Positions 25,894 through 34,958 of a stretch of 64,000 bases of DNA are shown here, in pieces. The DNA comes from Paracoccaceae bacterium (GTDB lineage: Bacteria > Pseudomonadota > Alphaproteobacteria > Rhodobacterales > Rhodobacteraceae): assembly GCA_020637675.1 (NCBI GenBank), contig JACKKD010000003.1, forward strand, positions 186,001 through 250,000. Reading direction: 5' to 3'. A model generated the notes under the pieces. That model was not told the origin of the DNA. It made no database searches and was given only the letters and a program-made list of their open reading frames with translations. Position 1 is the first letter of the stretch. Each line of letters begins with the position of its first letter. The position numbers and the translations under genes are program-made.

Positions 25894-27740
25894 TCAGCCG
25901 CCTCCGCCTCGTCGGTGCCGATGAAGCCGCCCGACTGCCGGTTCCAGAAGCGGGCGTAGAGGCCCCCCCTCGCAAGAAGCTCCTCGTGGCTTCCGTGCTC
26001 GGCCACCTTGCCGTCGTCGAGCACGACGATCCGGTCCATCCGCGCGATCGTCGAGAGCCGGTGGGCGATGGCGATCACCGTCTTTCCCTCCATCACGCCA
26101 TAGAGCGTTTCCTGTATAGCCGCCTCCACCTCACTGTCGAGGGCGGAGGTCGCCTCGTCCAGAACGAGGATCGGCGCGTCCTTCAGGATCACGCGGGCAA
26201 GCGCCACGCGCTGCCGCTGACCGCCCGACAGCTTCACCCCGCGCTCGCCCACCTCCGCGTCATAGCCCTTGCGCCCCGCAGGATCGGTGAGCTGGAGAAT
26301 GAAGTCATGCGCCTCGGCCCGACGGGCAGCCTCCACCATCTCGCCCTCGGTCGCGCCGGGACGGCCATAGAGAATGTTGTCGCGCACCGAGCGGTGAAGG
26401 AGCGAACTGTCCTGCTGCACCATCCCGATCCGCCGGCGCAGACTGTCCTGCGTCACCCCCGTGATGTCCTGTCCGTCAATCAGAATGCGGCCGGCCTCCG
26501 GGTCATAGAAACGCAAAAGCAGCTTTACCAGGGTCGATTTTCCCGACCCGGACCGGCCGACGAGGCCGATTTTTTCGCCTGGCCGGATCGTCAGGCTCAC
26601 CCGGTCGAGCCCCCCGAAGCCGCGGCCGTAGTGGTGGCTCAGCCCTTCGGTCTCGATCCGGCCCTCGCGGAACTCGAGCGGGCACGCGGCGGGCCCGTCC
26701 ACCAGCCCGATCGGCTGGGCGATGGTCTCCATCCCCTCGGCGACGACACCGAGCGACTGGACGAGGTTCGTCATTGCCCACATGATCCAATAGGTCATCG
26801 AGTTGAGCCGAAGCACCAGCGCCGACGCTGCCGCGACGGTGCCGACCGTGGCCTGGCCCCGGTACCAGAGGTAGGTCGCCAACGCGGTGGCCGACACTAT
26901 CAACGCGCCGTTGAGCATCGTCAGCACCACGTCCATCCTGGTTATGATGCGCATCTCGCGGGCGAAGGTCGCGCGAAGGTTCTCGATCGATTCGCCCACA
27001 TATGCGATCTCCCGGTCGTCATGGGCGAACATCTTGACCGAGTGAATGTTGGTGAAGCTGTCCACCACCCGGCCGGTCACAGAGGATCGCGCGTCCGAAG
27101 ACGCCATCGATGCCGGACCGGCGCGCCGCACCGTCCAGCGCATCAGCGCAAGATACAGTGCCGCCCAGATCAGGAGCGGCACCATCAGGCGGGAATCCGC
27201 ATTCCCGAGCAGGATGACCGCCCCGACGAGCGTTGTCAGGGCGAATGCAACGGCGTCGAAAACCTGGAACACCGCGTCGCCGGCCGCGGGCGGCGTCTGC
27301 ATCAGTCGGTTCGCAATGCGCCCGGCAAAATCGTTCTCGAACCAGCCGACCGACTGGCGCAGCACATGGCGGATCGCGCGCCAGCGGAAGAGTGCCCCGT
27401 AGTTGACGAGGATCGTGTTGTGCAGGAGCGCCACGTCTATCCCCGAAACGATCGGGCGTACGAAGAGGACCACCAGCGCCGCAATGGCAAACTCTGTCCC
27501 GTGGGTCTTCATCACGTCGGCGGGCGCGCCCTGGGAGAGGAGGTCCACCATCCGCCCGACATACCAGATCAACGCCACGTCGAGAGCCGCCGAGACGCAC
27601 TTCAGCGCCGCGGTCACCATAAACACGCCGCGGAACGGTCGCGAATACTCCATCAGGAAGGGAAGGAGCCGCTGCGGCGGCGCGTCCTTCTCTTCGTAGA
27701 CGACATAGGGATCGACAAGGTTCTCGAAGAACCTGAACAT
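25890..27740 (-). CDS. ABC exporter subunit (membrane plus ATPase domain), partner 2
   Basis: A 616-residue half-transporter built like its neighbour: six predicted membrane segments, then an ATPase with Walker A GRSGSGKST, signature LSGGQRQRVALAR, Walker B ILVLDEATSALDSE and IAHRLSTIARMD. It has a longer N-terminal lead (MFRFFENLVDPYVVYEE) than partner 1. Translation is coupled to partner 1 through an ATGA overlap. Both ATPase sites look complete, so this is not the degenerate-site type of heterodimer. Upstream, a LysE-type exporter gene runs in the same direction 56 bp away. Confidence 0.95.
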   Translation of the reverse strand: MFRFFENLVDPYVVYEEKDAPPQRLLPFLMEYSRPFRGVFMVTAALKCVSAALDVALIWYVGRMVDLLSQGAPADVMKTHGTEFAIAALVVLFVRPIVSGIDVALLHNTILVNYGALFRWRAIRHVLRQSVGWFENDFAGRIANRLMQTPPAAGDAVFQVFDAVAFALTTLVGAVILLGNADSRLMVPLLIWAALYLALMRWTVRRAGPASMASSDARSSVTGRVVDSFTNIHSVKMFAHDDREIAYVGESIENLRATFAREMRIITRMDVVLTMLNGALIVSATALATYLWYRGQATVGTVAAASALVLRLNSMTYWIMWAMTNLVQSLGVVAEGMETIAQPIGLVDGPAACPLEFREGRIETEGLSHHYGRGFGGLDRVSLTIRPGEKIGLVGRSGSGKSTLVKLLLRFYDPEAGRILIDGQDITGVTQDSLRRRIGMVQQDSSLLHRSVRDNILYGRPGATEGEMVEAARRAEAHDFILQLTDPAGRKGYDAEVGERGVKLSGGQRQRVALARVILKDAPILVLDEATSALDSEVEAAIQETLYGVMEGKTVIAIAHRLSTIARMDRIVVLDDGKVAEHGSHEELLARGGLYARFWNRQSGGFIGTDEAEAAE

Positions 27741-27796
27741 AGCGGCGCCTTTCGGGTTGCCGGCCGGATATACATCAGACCGGTCGAAAGGGAAAC

Positions 27797-28393
27797 TCAG
27801 TGCCGGATGAGCTCAACGACGGACAGGGCGATCAGGCCGGCCATGACCAGGTTGAAGACCCTGAGCCGCCGCGCGGTCGTGAGCCACCGCGCGATTGCCT
27901 GCCCGGCGTAGGTCCAGGTCGCCGACGAGCTGAGCCCGAGCGTCATGAAGGTCGCGGCCACCGCGGCGGCCGTGACCAAAGGCGCCTCCGGCAGGATGAA
28001 CTGTGAGGTCGCGGCAATCGCCATCGACCAAGCCTTCGGGTTCACCCACTGGAACGCCATAGCCTGATGGAAGCGCAGCGGATGCGCGCCTTCGCTTTTC
28101 GACCCGATTCCACCCGAACGGGCAATCTTCCATGCGATCCAGAGCAGCAAGGCGGCACCGCCCCAGCGCAGGCCCTCGCGCAGGAGCGCGCTGGCCTGGA
28201 AGATCCCTCCGAGCGCCAGACCGACGATCAGCAGCATCAGCGGGAAACCCAGCGCGACACCGAGAAGATGCGGCAGGGTCCGGCGAAAGCCGAAATTCGC
28301 GCCGGAGGCCGCAAGCATGGCGTTGTTCGGCCCCGGCGTGAACAGCGTGGCGACGGCGAGTGCGAGGAGCGCAGGAAAAGTGTCGGGGGTCAT
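27797..28393 (-). CDS. LysE/RhtB family amino-acid exporter
   Basis: A membrane protein of 198 residues with six hydrophobic segments. The family signature lies at the front: FTPGPNNAMLAASGANFGFRR, where the TPGP(N/D) turn is diagnostic. LysE/RhtB proteins export amino acids or derivatives by proton-driven transport; the substrate is not evident. The ATG at 28393 (MTPDTFPALL) is preferred to one 27 bp earlier because the family begins there. Confidence 0.92.
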   Translation of the reverse strand: MTPDTFPALLALAVATLFTPGPNNAMLAASGANFGFRRTLPHLLGVALGFPLMLLIVGLALGGIFQASALLREGLRWGGAALLLWIAWKIARSGGIGSKSEGAHPLRFHQAMAFQWVNPKAWSMAIAATSQFILPEAPLVTAAAVAATFMTLGLSSSATWTYAGQAIARWLTTARRLRVFNLVMAGLIALSVVELIRH

Positions 28394-28444
28394 GGCGGTG
28401 AGTCCGGGGCCGGTGGCCAATTTGCCGTGTAAGGGAGCGAGCCT

Positions 28445-29587
28445 TCAAGCGAGCAATTGTTCCCGTGACAATCGGAAGCCAGAGGCGATCCAGCGGTCCT
28501 CGAGCACCTTCAGCCGTTCGCCCAGTGCAGCGCCGGACAGGCCCGGCATGAGGTCTGCGGCGCGGAGCGGGAAGCGCGCTGCGGCGCCTTCGGCCACGGC
28601 CTCCTCCCAGCCTGTCGGCAGCGCGGTGCCGAGGCTCGCACTGCGCAGAAGGACCGTGTCGCGTGCCGCCTCCGCACCGTGCCGATACGCGATCTCAGCC
28701 GGCGAGGCGCCTTCGCCGAGGCACTCGAGCAGCGTCGCAAGCCGCCGCCCCTCGGCGCGCGAAAGCCGCAGGCGATCTTCGGCCTCCGATCCGCCCAGCA
28801 CCGCAAGCCGGCGGATCCACTCCGGCGCATAGGGTGGTTCGAGATGGACGAGAGGCCCGAGTGCGGTCGGATCCGCCCCCGGGAGGACCCGCGCGAGCAC
28901 CCCGGTGGCCCGCATCGCGGCCAGAGCAGGCGCCGGGTCGGGCGCGGCCAGAAGCCGGCGCATCTCGTGGCCGATCCTTTCACGTGAAAGCGTGTCTAAT
29001 CCGGCCGAATTCGCGCCGCAGGCTGCCAGCGCCGCCTCATCCATCCCGGCTTCGGCATCGCCGTACCAGGCATGGAAGCGGAAAAAGCGCAGGATGCGGA
29101 GATAGTCCTCGCGGATGCGCGCATCGGCATCGCCCACGAAGCGGACGCGGCGCGCCATGAGGTCGGGAAGCCCGCCGATCGGATCGACGATGCGCCCCGC
29201 CGCGTCGGCATAGAGCGCGTTCATGGTGAAGTCCCGTCGCGCCGCGTCCTCTTCGACACACGTCGAAAAGGCGACGGTTGCGTGGCGCCCGAAGGTCTCC
29301 ACGTCACGCCGGAAGGTCGTCACCTCGTGCGGGACGCCTTGGACGACGACCGTGACCGTGCCGTGCTCAACCCCCGTCGGCACGACCTTCAGCCCGGCCG
29401 CGCGCGCGACATCTGTCACCCGATCCGGCACCGCATCCGTTGCAATATCGATATCCGCGACCGACTTGCCCAGAAGCGCGTTGCGCACGCAGCCGCCAAC
29501 CAGGAACGCCAGGTGCCCTGCATCCGTCAGAAGGTGCAGCACCTGCTGCAGCCCCTCGTCCTTCAGCCACGCATCGGTGATCCTCAT
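28445..29587 (-). CDS. CCA tRNA nucleotidyltransferase / poly(A) polymerase family
   Basis: A 380-residue class II nucleotidyltransferase that builds or repairs the tRNA CCA end. The catalytic head is FLVGGCVRNALLGKSVADID, with the GG and DxD metal ligands, followed by the RRDFTMNALYAD region and the LSRERIGHEMRRLL motif. The helical body has no HD hydrolase signature I can find. Its start overlaps the CoA-type Nudix gene by four bases (ATGA). In alphaproteobacteria this branch is annotated as CCA-adding enzyme; a poly(A) polymerase activity cannot be excluded by eye. Confidence 0.93.
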   Translation of the reverse strand: MRITDAWLKDEGLQQVLHLLTDAGHLAFLVGGCVRNALLGKSVADIDIATDAVPDRVTDVARAAGLKVVPTGVEHGTVTVVVQGVPHEVTTFRRDVETFGRHATVAFSTCVEEDAARRDFTMNALYADAAGRIVDPIGGLPDLMARRVRFVGDADARIREDYLRILRFFRFHAWYGDAEAGMDEAALAACGANSAGLDTLSRERIGHEMRRLLAAPDPAPALAAMRATGVLARVLPGADPTALGPLVHLEPPYAPEWIRRLAVLGGSEAEDRLRLSRAEGRRLATLLECLGEGASPAEIAYRHGAEAARDTVLLRSASLGTALPTGWEEAVAEGAAARFPLRAADLMPGLSGAALGERLKVLEDRWIASGFRLSREQLLA

Positions 29588-30186
29588 TCCGCCATCCGGT
29601 CCGCAAGCGCCCTGAGAATACGCGCGGTGGCGCCCCAGATGTAATAGGGCCCGTAAGGCACGGCGTAGTAGCGCCGCACCTGTCCGCGCCACGGCCGGCC
29701 CTCGATCCGGTACCGGGCCGGGTTAGCGGCGTGGGAGAGTGGGACCGAGAAGACCTCTTCGACCTCGCCGGCTTCGGGAACCGGCGTGAAGTCTCCGCAG
29801 ATGCGGGCGAAGACCGGGGTCACGAGAAAGCCTGTCACTGTCTCATGCGCCTCGGCGCGGCCGAGGACTTCGACCTGCCGGCGGGGAAGGCCGATCTCCT
29901 CCTCCGCCTCGCGAAGCGCGGCGGCAACGGCATCGGCGTCGCCCGCGTCGACCTTTCCGCCGGGGAAGGCGATCTGGCCGGGATGATGCTTCAGCCGCGA
30001 GGAACGCTTTGTGAGGATCACTTCCACCCCGCGCGGCCCGGCTTGCAGCGCAACCAGCACCCCCGCAGCGCACAGCACCCGGTCGTCCGGCAGTTGGGTG
30101 CCGGGATTGAGGTCATAGTCCGAGGTGGGCCGCCCCGGCCGGGCGAGCGCCGCAAGGACCGGGGCGAGCGGATCAGCCGGCTTCAT
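29584..30186 (-). CDS. Nudix hydrolase, CoA pyrophosphatase type
   Basis: A 200-residue Nudix protein. The segment ILTKRSSRLKHHPGQIAFPGG is the UPF0035 signature that marks enzymes of the CoA pyrophosphatase group, and it runs directly into the Nudix helix ALREAEEEIGL. These enzymes cleave CoA to 4'-phosphopantetheine and 3',5'-ADP. The usual glutamate at the front of the Nudix box is aspartate in the loop VDAGD, as is common in this branch. The ATG at 30186 (MKPADPLAPV) overlaps the hslO end by 14 bp, and the stop overlaps cca. Confidence 0.92.
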   Translation of the reverse strand: MKPADPLAPVLAALARPGRPTSDYDLNPGTQLPDDRVLCAAGVLVALQAGPRGVEVILTKRSSRLKHHPGQIAFPGGKVDAGDADAVAAALREAEEEIGLPRRQVEVLGRAEAHETVTGFLVTPVFARICGDFTPVPEAGEVEEVFSVPLSHAANPARYRIEGRPWRGQVRRYYAVPYGPYYIWGATARILRALADRMAE

Positions 30187-31174
30187 CGGGGCTCTTCGCC
30201 GCATCGAAGCCGAGCGTCGCCGGATCAAACTCGTAGTGCGCGCCGCAGAACTGGCAGTCGGCTGTGACGATGCCTGCCTCGGTCGTCATGTGCCGGATAT
30301 CCTTGGCCGAGTAGATCGAAAGCGACTCGCGCACCCGCTCCGACGAGCAGGAGCAACCGAAATGCACCGATTGCGCATCGAAGACCCGCGGGCCCTCCTC
30401 GTGGAAGAGCCGCACCAGCAGGTCGGTGGGCGTCACCCTTGGCCCGATCAGTTCCATGTCTTCAACCGTATCAAGGAGCAGGTTGGAGCGCGCCCAGTTC
30501 TCCCCATCCTCGCCGTCGAGAATATCGCCAGGAGCAAGCAGGCCGCCCTCGCCGCTGCCGCCTTCGTTCGCCACGAACGGCGATGCCTTCGGCATGTGCT
30601 GCAGCATTACGCCGCCGGCTCGCCAGCTTTCGGTGCCACCCGGCAGGCGCGACTTGCCGAAGCTCAGTGCGAAGCGCGTTGGAAGCTGCTCCGACTGCGC
30701 GAAATACGTCTCTGCGCAAGCAGAAAGCGAGCCCCCGGCCAGCGGCGTGATTCCCTGGTACGGTGTCGTTCCCGGCCCCTGGTCGAGCAGAACCGCCAGA
30801 TAGCCATTGCCTATCTGCGGGAATCCGGGCCCGTCTGCGTCGAGCCGATCTGCATCGAAGGAAGCCCAGGCGCGCATCCGCGCACTTCCGCCGCTTTCCG
30901 CCGGCGCATAGTAATCGGTGGCAATGATCCGCACCGGCCCGTCGCCCCGGACCTGGAGCGACAGCTTCCAGCGCAGTTTGATCGTCTGCCCGATGAGCGC
31001 GGTCAGAAGCGCCGCTTCGGCCACCAGCGCCTCGATCACGACCGGGTAGTTGTGCTGCGCGAGAACGCGGTCCAGCACGCCATCGAGCCGTGCAACCCGT
31101 CCGCGGATGTCGGACCGGTCAAGCTGAAACGGAAGGACGGTATCGTCCCAGGCGATCATCGACAGGCTTGTCAT
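30173..31174 (-). CDS. hslO: Redox-regulated chaperone Hsp33
   Basis: A 333-residue Hsp33. The N-terminal core includes HNYPVVIEALVAEAALLTALIG, and the C-terminal zinc site is CxC (FGCSCSSERV) plus CxxC (DCQFCGAHYEF). On oxidation the zinc is lost and the protein becomes an active holdase for unfolding proteins. The start at 31174 has a GAGGAAACCCC ribosome region. It heads a leftward operon with the CoA-type Nudix gene and cca. Another Nudix gene begins 76 bp away on the other strand. Confidence 0.96.
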   Translation of the reverse strand: MTSLSMIAWDDTVLPFQLDRSDIRGRVARLDGVLDRVLAQHNYPVVIEALVAEAALLTALIGQTIKLRWKLSLQVRGDGPVRIIATDYYAPAESGGSARMRAWASFDADRLDADGPGFPQIGNGYLAVLLDQGPGTTPYQGITPLAGGSLSACAETYFAQSEQLPTRFALSFGKSRLPGGTESWRAGGVMLQHMPKASPFVANEGGSGEGGLLAPGDILDGEDGENWARSNLLLDTVEDMELIGPRVTPTDLLVRLFHEEGPRVFDAQSVHFGCSCSSERVRESLSIYSAKDIRHMTTEAGIVTADCQFCGAHYEFDPATLGFDAAKSPDEAG

Positions 31175-31250
31175 GGGGTTTCCTCGGCGCTTGCGCCCTG
31201 CCATACCGCGTGAATATGGGGACGACAACCCGGAGGCCAAGAGAGGCGCT

Positions 31251-31691
31251 ATGATCAGACGGTTCGGGGAACCGCTGGTGCGGGGGCAAAGCTACCGGAT
31301 ACGGCACGGCGTCTATGCCGTGCTGCCGCACGGGCGCGACGTGCTCCTGACCCACCAGGCGGAGCCGGAGCCGGAGTTCCAGTTGCCCGGTGGCGGCATC
31401 GATCCGGGCGAGTCGCCGCTCCGGGCACTGCACCGGGAGGTCTTCGAGGAAACCGGCTGGTCGATCGCGGCGCCACGCCGGATCGGGGCGTTCCGCCGGT
31501 TCGTCTACATGCCGGAATACGATCGCTGGGCAGAGAAGCTTTGCACGATATACCTCGCGCGCCCGGTGCGACGGCTCGGCAGACCCTCGGAGCCCGGCCA
31601 CGAAGCCGTCTGGATGCCGCTGGGTGCCGCCTGCCGGATGCTTGGCAATGCTGGCGACCGGCATTTCGCGCGCGCTGTTGCGAGCATTTGA
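31251..31691 (+). CDS. Nudix hydrolase, substrate unknown
   Basis: A 146-residue Nudix protein with a good box GGGIDPGESPLRALHREVFEETGW at about residues 44-67. The framing segments (RIRHGVYAVLPHGRDVLLTHQ before, RRFVYMPEYDRWAEKLCTIYLAR after) do not point to a specific substrate. It differs from mutT and from the CoA-type Nudix protein of this window. It is divergent from hslO with a 76-bp gap, so a shared oxidative-stress or housekeeping promoter region is possible. Confidence 0.9.
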   Translation: MIRRFGEPLVRGQSYRIRHGVYAVLPHGRDVLLTHQAEPEPEFQLPGGGIDPGESPLRALHREVFEETGWSIAAPRRIGAFRRFVYMPEYDRWAEKLCTIYLARPVRRLGRPSEPGHEAVWMPLGAACRMLGNAGDRHFARAVASI

Positions 31692-31747
31692 CCGACCGCC
31701 AAATTGACCTGACCTGACCCTCGCCATCGCAACGAAGGCCCGCGAGG

Positions 31748-33043
31748 CTAGGCGCCGCCGAACTCGAACACGATTGCCGAGACATCGTCCTCGAGCGACG
31801 CGCCCGGCGCCAATTCCTGGCTGAGCAGCCAGAACAGGTCGTCAACGAACTCCCCCGCCAGTCCGCCCGCTGCGGCCTTTTGCGCGATGCGTACCAGGCC
31901 TTGCGGCTCCAGCATGCTGCCGTCCTTCAGCCGACACTCGGTGAGACCGTCGCTATAGAACATCAGACGCTCGCCGCGGTCGAGCGTGACATCGAACTGA
32001 CTCCAACCGACATCGGCGAACATGCCAATCGGCATGCCGCCATCGCCGAGGAATTCGGCCGTGCCGTCGGTCCTGAGAAGCAGCGGATGCGGATGCCCGC
32101 ACTGGACCATCCGGACCGAACCCGTGAAAAGGTCGGCCACGCCGTAGACCATCGTGAAGTACTCATCGATTCCGGTATCGTTGGTCATCCGCGCGTTCAA
32201 TGCCGCAGCCACGTCCGGCGGTTTGCGAAGACCGTAGAAGTGCCATTGACGCGGCTCCATCGCGATGTTCTGGGCGAAGTTCGTCGGCGACAGATAGCTC
32301 GCGAGCCGTGCCGTGAGGAGCGCGGCGGTAATGCCGTGGCCCGAGACATCGAGGCTGTAGAAGCCGACTTGGTTGAATCCGGGCGTAAAGAGTCCGACAA
32401 GATCGCCGCCGATATGGCCGCTTGGCTTGAGAAGCAGGCCGAAACGCGATGCGCCGAACGACTTGGCCCTTTCCGGCACGAGCGATTCCTGGATCTTCTT
32501 CGCCTGGATGAGGTCCCGGTTGATCGAATCGTAGACGCACCGAAGCTCGGCCAGGGTGTCTGACAGCAGGCGGTTCTTCTCCGTCAGCTCCCGCTCCATT
32601 CTGAGGATGCGTTCTCCCGCCGCAATCCGCGCGCGCAGTTCGTCGCCGCTGACCGGCTTGGTGAGGAAATCGTCTGCCCCGCCCTCCAGGCCGCGGGCGA
32701 TCTCGGCGGTTTCCGTCTTGGACGTGAGCAGGATGAAGTAGACGTAACGTGTGCTGACGCGCGCGCGCAGTGTCTGGCAGAACTCGATCCCGGTCATGCC
32801 GGGCATCATCCAGTCCGAGATGACGAGGTCCGGCGGCTCCACGTCGCAGAGCAGGAGCGCATCTTCGGCGGTTCCCGCCTCCATGACTGCAAAGCCGGAA
32901 CGGGCAAGCTGCGCCGACAGGATCTTGCGCTGCAGGCGGCTGTCGTCGACCACGAGAACGCGGCAGACCGCCCGGGCCGGAGCCACGAGCGATTCCTTGT
33001 CTGCCAACTTCGCCTCTGACTGAGACATTGCCTCTGACTGCAC
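31748..33043 (-). CDS. Response regulator with PP2C-type (SpoIIE) phosphatase output
   Basis: A 431-residue protein. Residues about 27-145 form a receiver domain with acidic Asp33/Asp34, phospho-acceptor Asp77 (VISDWMMPG), Thr107 and Lys129 (LTKP). A coiled linker leads to a SpoIIE/PP2C phosphatase with GGDLVGLF, LDVSGHG, FYSDGLTE and EDDVSAIV. Such proteins dephosphorylate anti-anti-sigma factors in partner-switching systems. RbaY, which affects gene-transfer-agent production in Rhodobacter capsulatus, has this build; orthology is my inference. A GTG start at 33043 has a GGAG at a usable distance; an ATG 15 bp later is possible. A histidine phosphotransfer gene lies divergently 130 bp away. 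Confidence 0.93.
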   Translation of the reverse strand: MQSEAMSQSEAKLADKESLVAPARAVCRVLVVDDSRLQRKILSAQLARSGFAVMEAGTAEDALLLCDVEPPDLVISDWMMPGMTGIEFCQTLRARVSTRYVYFILLTSKTETAEIARGLEGGADDFLTKPVSGDELRARIAAGERILRMERELTEKNRLLSDTLAELRCVYDSINRDLIQAKKIQESLVPERAKSFGASRFGLLLKPSGHIGGDLVGLFTPGFNQVGFYSLDVSGHGITAALLTARLASYLSPTNFAQNIAMEPRQWHFYGLRKPPDVAAALNARMTNDTGIDEYFTMVYGVADLFTGSVRMVQCGHPHPLLLRTDGTAEFLGDGGMPIGMFADVGWSQFDVTLDRGERLMFYSDGLTECRLKDGSMLEPQGLVRIAQKAAAGGLAGEFVDDLFWLLSQELAPGASLEDDVSAIVFEFGGA

Positions 33044-33173
33044 CGCACTCCATCGGCCATTTAGCCGTCGCGGCGTTAACAGGCGTTGAACGTCGAAGTG
33101 TCAGGCGCCTCGGGACGGATTAACGGCTGCGAAACGAGGCCGGCCTATGCTGCGGGTGCCAAAGGGGTGGCTA

Positions 33174-33536
33174 ATGGTGGTCAAGATGATGATTGATTGG
33201 GAACGCACGAACGAGCTTTGCGCTGAGATCGGCAGCGACGGCTTCGCCGAGATCGTTGAACTGTTTCTGGACGAGGTCGAAGGCGTGGTTCGGCGCCTGA
33301 GCAAGCAGCCGGATCCATCGCGGTTCGAGGCGGATCTGCACTTTCTCAAGGGTGGCGCCTGGAACCTCGGCTTCGCAGCGTTTGGTGCGCTGTGTCAGGA
33401 CGGTGAGCGAGAAGCGGCGGGCGGGCGGCCCGACGAGGTGGACGCGGCAAAGATCGTCGCGGCCTACTACGCCTCGAAGGCGGAGTTCATGGCCGGCCTA
33501 GCTGCCCTCGGCGAACGGGACGGCCACGCGGCGTGA
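33174..33536 (+). CDS. Histidine phosphotransfer (Hpt) domain protein
   Basis: A 120-residue, all-helical Hpt protein. The phosphorylatable His56 sits in HFLKGGAWNLGF, the standard H-x-L-K-G pattern, and the preceding helix has the acidic FLDEVEGVVRRL. The ATG at 33174 follows AAGGGG at six bases; later ATGs at 33186 and 33189 lack a ribosome site. It stands head to head with the receiver-PP2C protein, so phosphate could pass between them; this is inference from position. It converges with ilvA seven bases on. Confidence 0.9.
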   Translation: MVVKMMIDWERTNELCAEIGSDGFAEIVELFLDEVEGVVRRLSKQPDPSRFEADLHFLKGGAWNLGFAAFGALCQDGEREAAGGRPDEVDAAKIVAAYYASKAEFMAGLAALGERDGHAA

Positions 33537-33542
33537 CGCTCC

Positions 33543-34790
33543 TCAGACGAGGAATTCGGCGAGGGCATCGTCGTCGGTGATGTCGCGATAGCTGAACGCG
33601 GCCTCGTCCATCTTGCGGATGAGGGCCGCGAAACTGTCTGCCGACTTCGTCTCGATGCCGATGAGGACCGAGCCGAAGTTCCGGGCCGACTTCTTGAGAT
33701 ACTCGAATCGGGCAATGTCGTCGTCGGGTCCGAGCATCGCAAGGAATTCGCGCAGGGCGCCGGGACGTTGCGGCATGCGCAGGATGAAATACTTCTTCAA
33801 TCCCGCGTAGCGCTGGGCTCGCTCCTTCACCTCAGGCAGGCGCTCGAAGTCGAAGTTGCCGCCCGAGGTCACGCAGACGATCCGCCGCCCCCGGATGACG
33901 TCGGCGAGGTCCGGCAGGACATCGACCGAAAGGGCACCGGCCGGTTCGAGGACGATGCCCTCGACGTTGAGCATATCGAGCATGGTGATGCAGATCCGGT
34001 CCTCGGGCGCGGCGAGCACCTGCGCCGCGCGAATCGCCTTGAGGCGCGCAAACGGCCGTGCACCGATTCGCGCCACCGCGGCGCCGTCGACAAAACTATT
34101 CACGCGCTTCAGCGTTACCGGTTCACCCGCTGCCACCGCCGCGGCGAGGCTCGCACCACCGAGCGGCTCGGCGAAGCGGAAGTCGGTCATCGGCGCGATT
34201 TCCGCGAAGACGCCCGTAACCCCGGCGGAAAGCCCACCGCCACCAACGGGCACCACCACCAGATCTGGAGGCTCCGGCAGTTGATCGAGTATCTCCACCG
34301 CGACGCTCGCCTGCCCCTCGATCACGTCGTCATCGTCAAAGGGCGACAGGAACCGCGCCGTGGCCTTCCCACAGAAGTCCTGTGCGGCTGCCAGCGTGCG
34401 GTCGAAGTAGTCGCCGACGAGTCGGATTTCGACACTGTTCCCGCCGAACATGCGTGTCTTGTCGATCTTCTGCTGCGGCGTCGTCACCGGCATGAATATG
34501 GTGCCCCGCACACCGAAATGACGGCAGGCGTAGGCCATCCCCTGCGCATGGTTGCCAGCACTCGCACAGACGAAATGTGCCTGACCTGGATCGGCGGCGC
34601 GGGCCTTGCGCATCGCCGTGAAGGCGCCGCGCAGCTTGTAGCTGCGCACCGGGGTCAGATCCTCGCGTTTCAGCCAGATCTCTGCGCCGTAGCGGGCGGA
34701 GAGATGCTCGTTTCGCTGCAGCGGCGTCGCGGGGAAGACTTCGCGCAACGCCTCGGTCGCTGCGCGCGCACGCTGAGTGAATTCGCCCAT
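33543..34790 (-). CDS. ilvA: Threonine ammonia-lyase (threonine dehydratase)
   Basis: IlvA turns threonine into 2-oxobutanoate, the first committed step of isoleucine synthesis. The 415-residue protein has the PLP lysine in SYKLRGA, the phosphate-binding and substrate segments SAGNHAQG and GGGGLSAG, and VTSGGNFDFERL. The last 85 residues (KKYFILRMPQRPGALREFLAML to the end) form a single ACT-like regulatory domain, so it is the shorter form with one such domain, likely isoleucine-sensitive. It ends seven bases from the convergent Hpt gene. Confidence 0.95.
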   Translation of the reverse strand: MGEFTQRARAATEALREVFPATPLQRNEHLSARYGAEIWLKREDLTPVRSYKLRGAFTAMRKARAADPGQAHFVCASAGNHAQGMAYACRHFGVRGTIFMPVTTPQQKIDKTRMFGGNSVEIRLVGDYFDRTLAAAQDFCGKATARFLSPFDDDDVIEGQASVAVEILDQLPEPPDLVVVPVGGGGLSAGVTGVFAEIAPMTDFRFAEPLGGASLAAAVAAGEPVTLKRVNSFVDGAAVARIGARPFARLKAIRAAQVLAAPEDRICITMLDMLNVEGIVLEPAGALSVDVLPDLADVIRGRRIVCVTSGGNFDFERLPEVKERAQRYAGLKKYFILRMPQRPGALREFLAMLGPDDDIARFEYLKKSARNFGSVLIGIETKSADSFAALIRKMDEAAFSYRDITDDDALAEFLV

Positions 34791-34958
34791 GCCGCCCTCC
34801 GAAGTCAGATCGAGCCCCTGCGACGGGGTGCCAAGGTTTCAGGGCAAAGTCCACCGCCACGGTGACAAGACCGCCATAGTTCTGCCATGGAATCTTCGCC
34901 TATTCGCTTTCGGGGGTCTGCGCCGCGCCATCGCGTGCGATATCTGGAGGCAGTGCAT

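Noticed and set aside
28978..28989. A 12-bp parS core (TTTCACGTGAAA) inside cca
   Set aside because: It lacks the flanking bases of the full 16-bp consensus, and it encodes the conserved LSRER motif of the enzyme, which explains it. It lies 21 kb from parB; ParB binding is possible but not supported.
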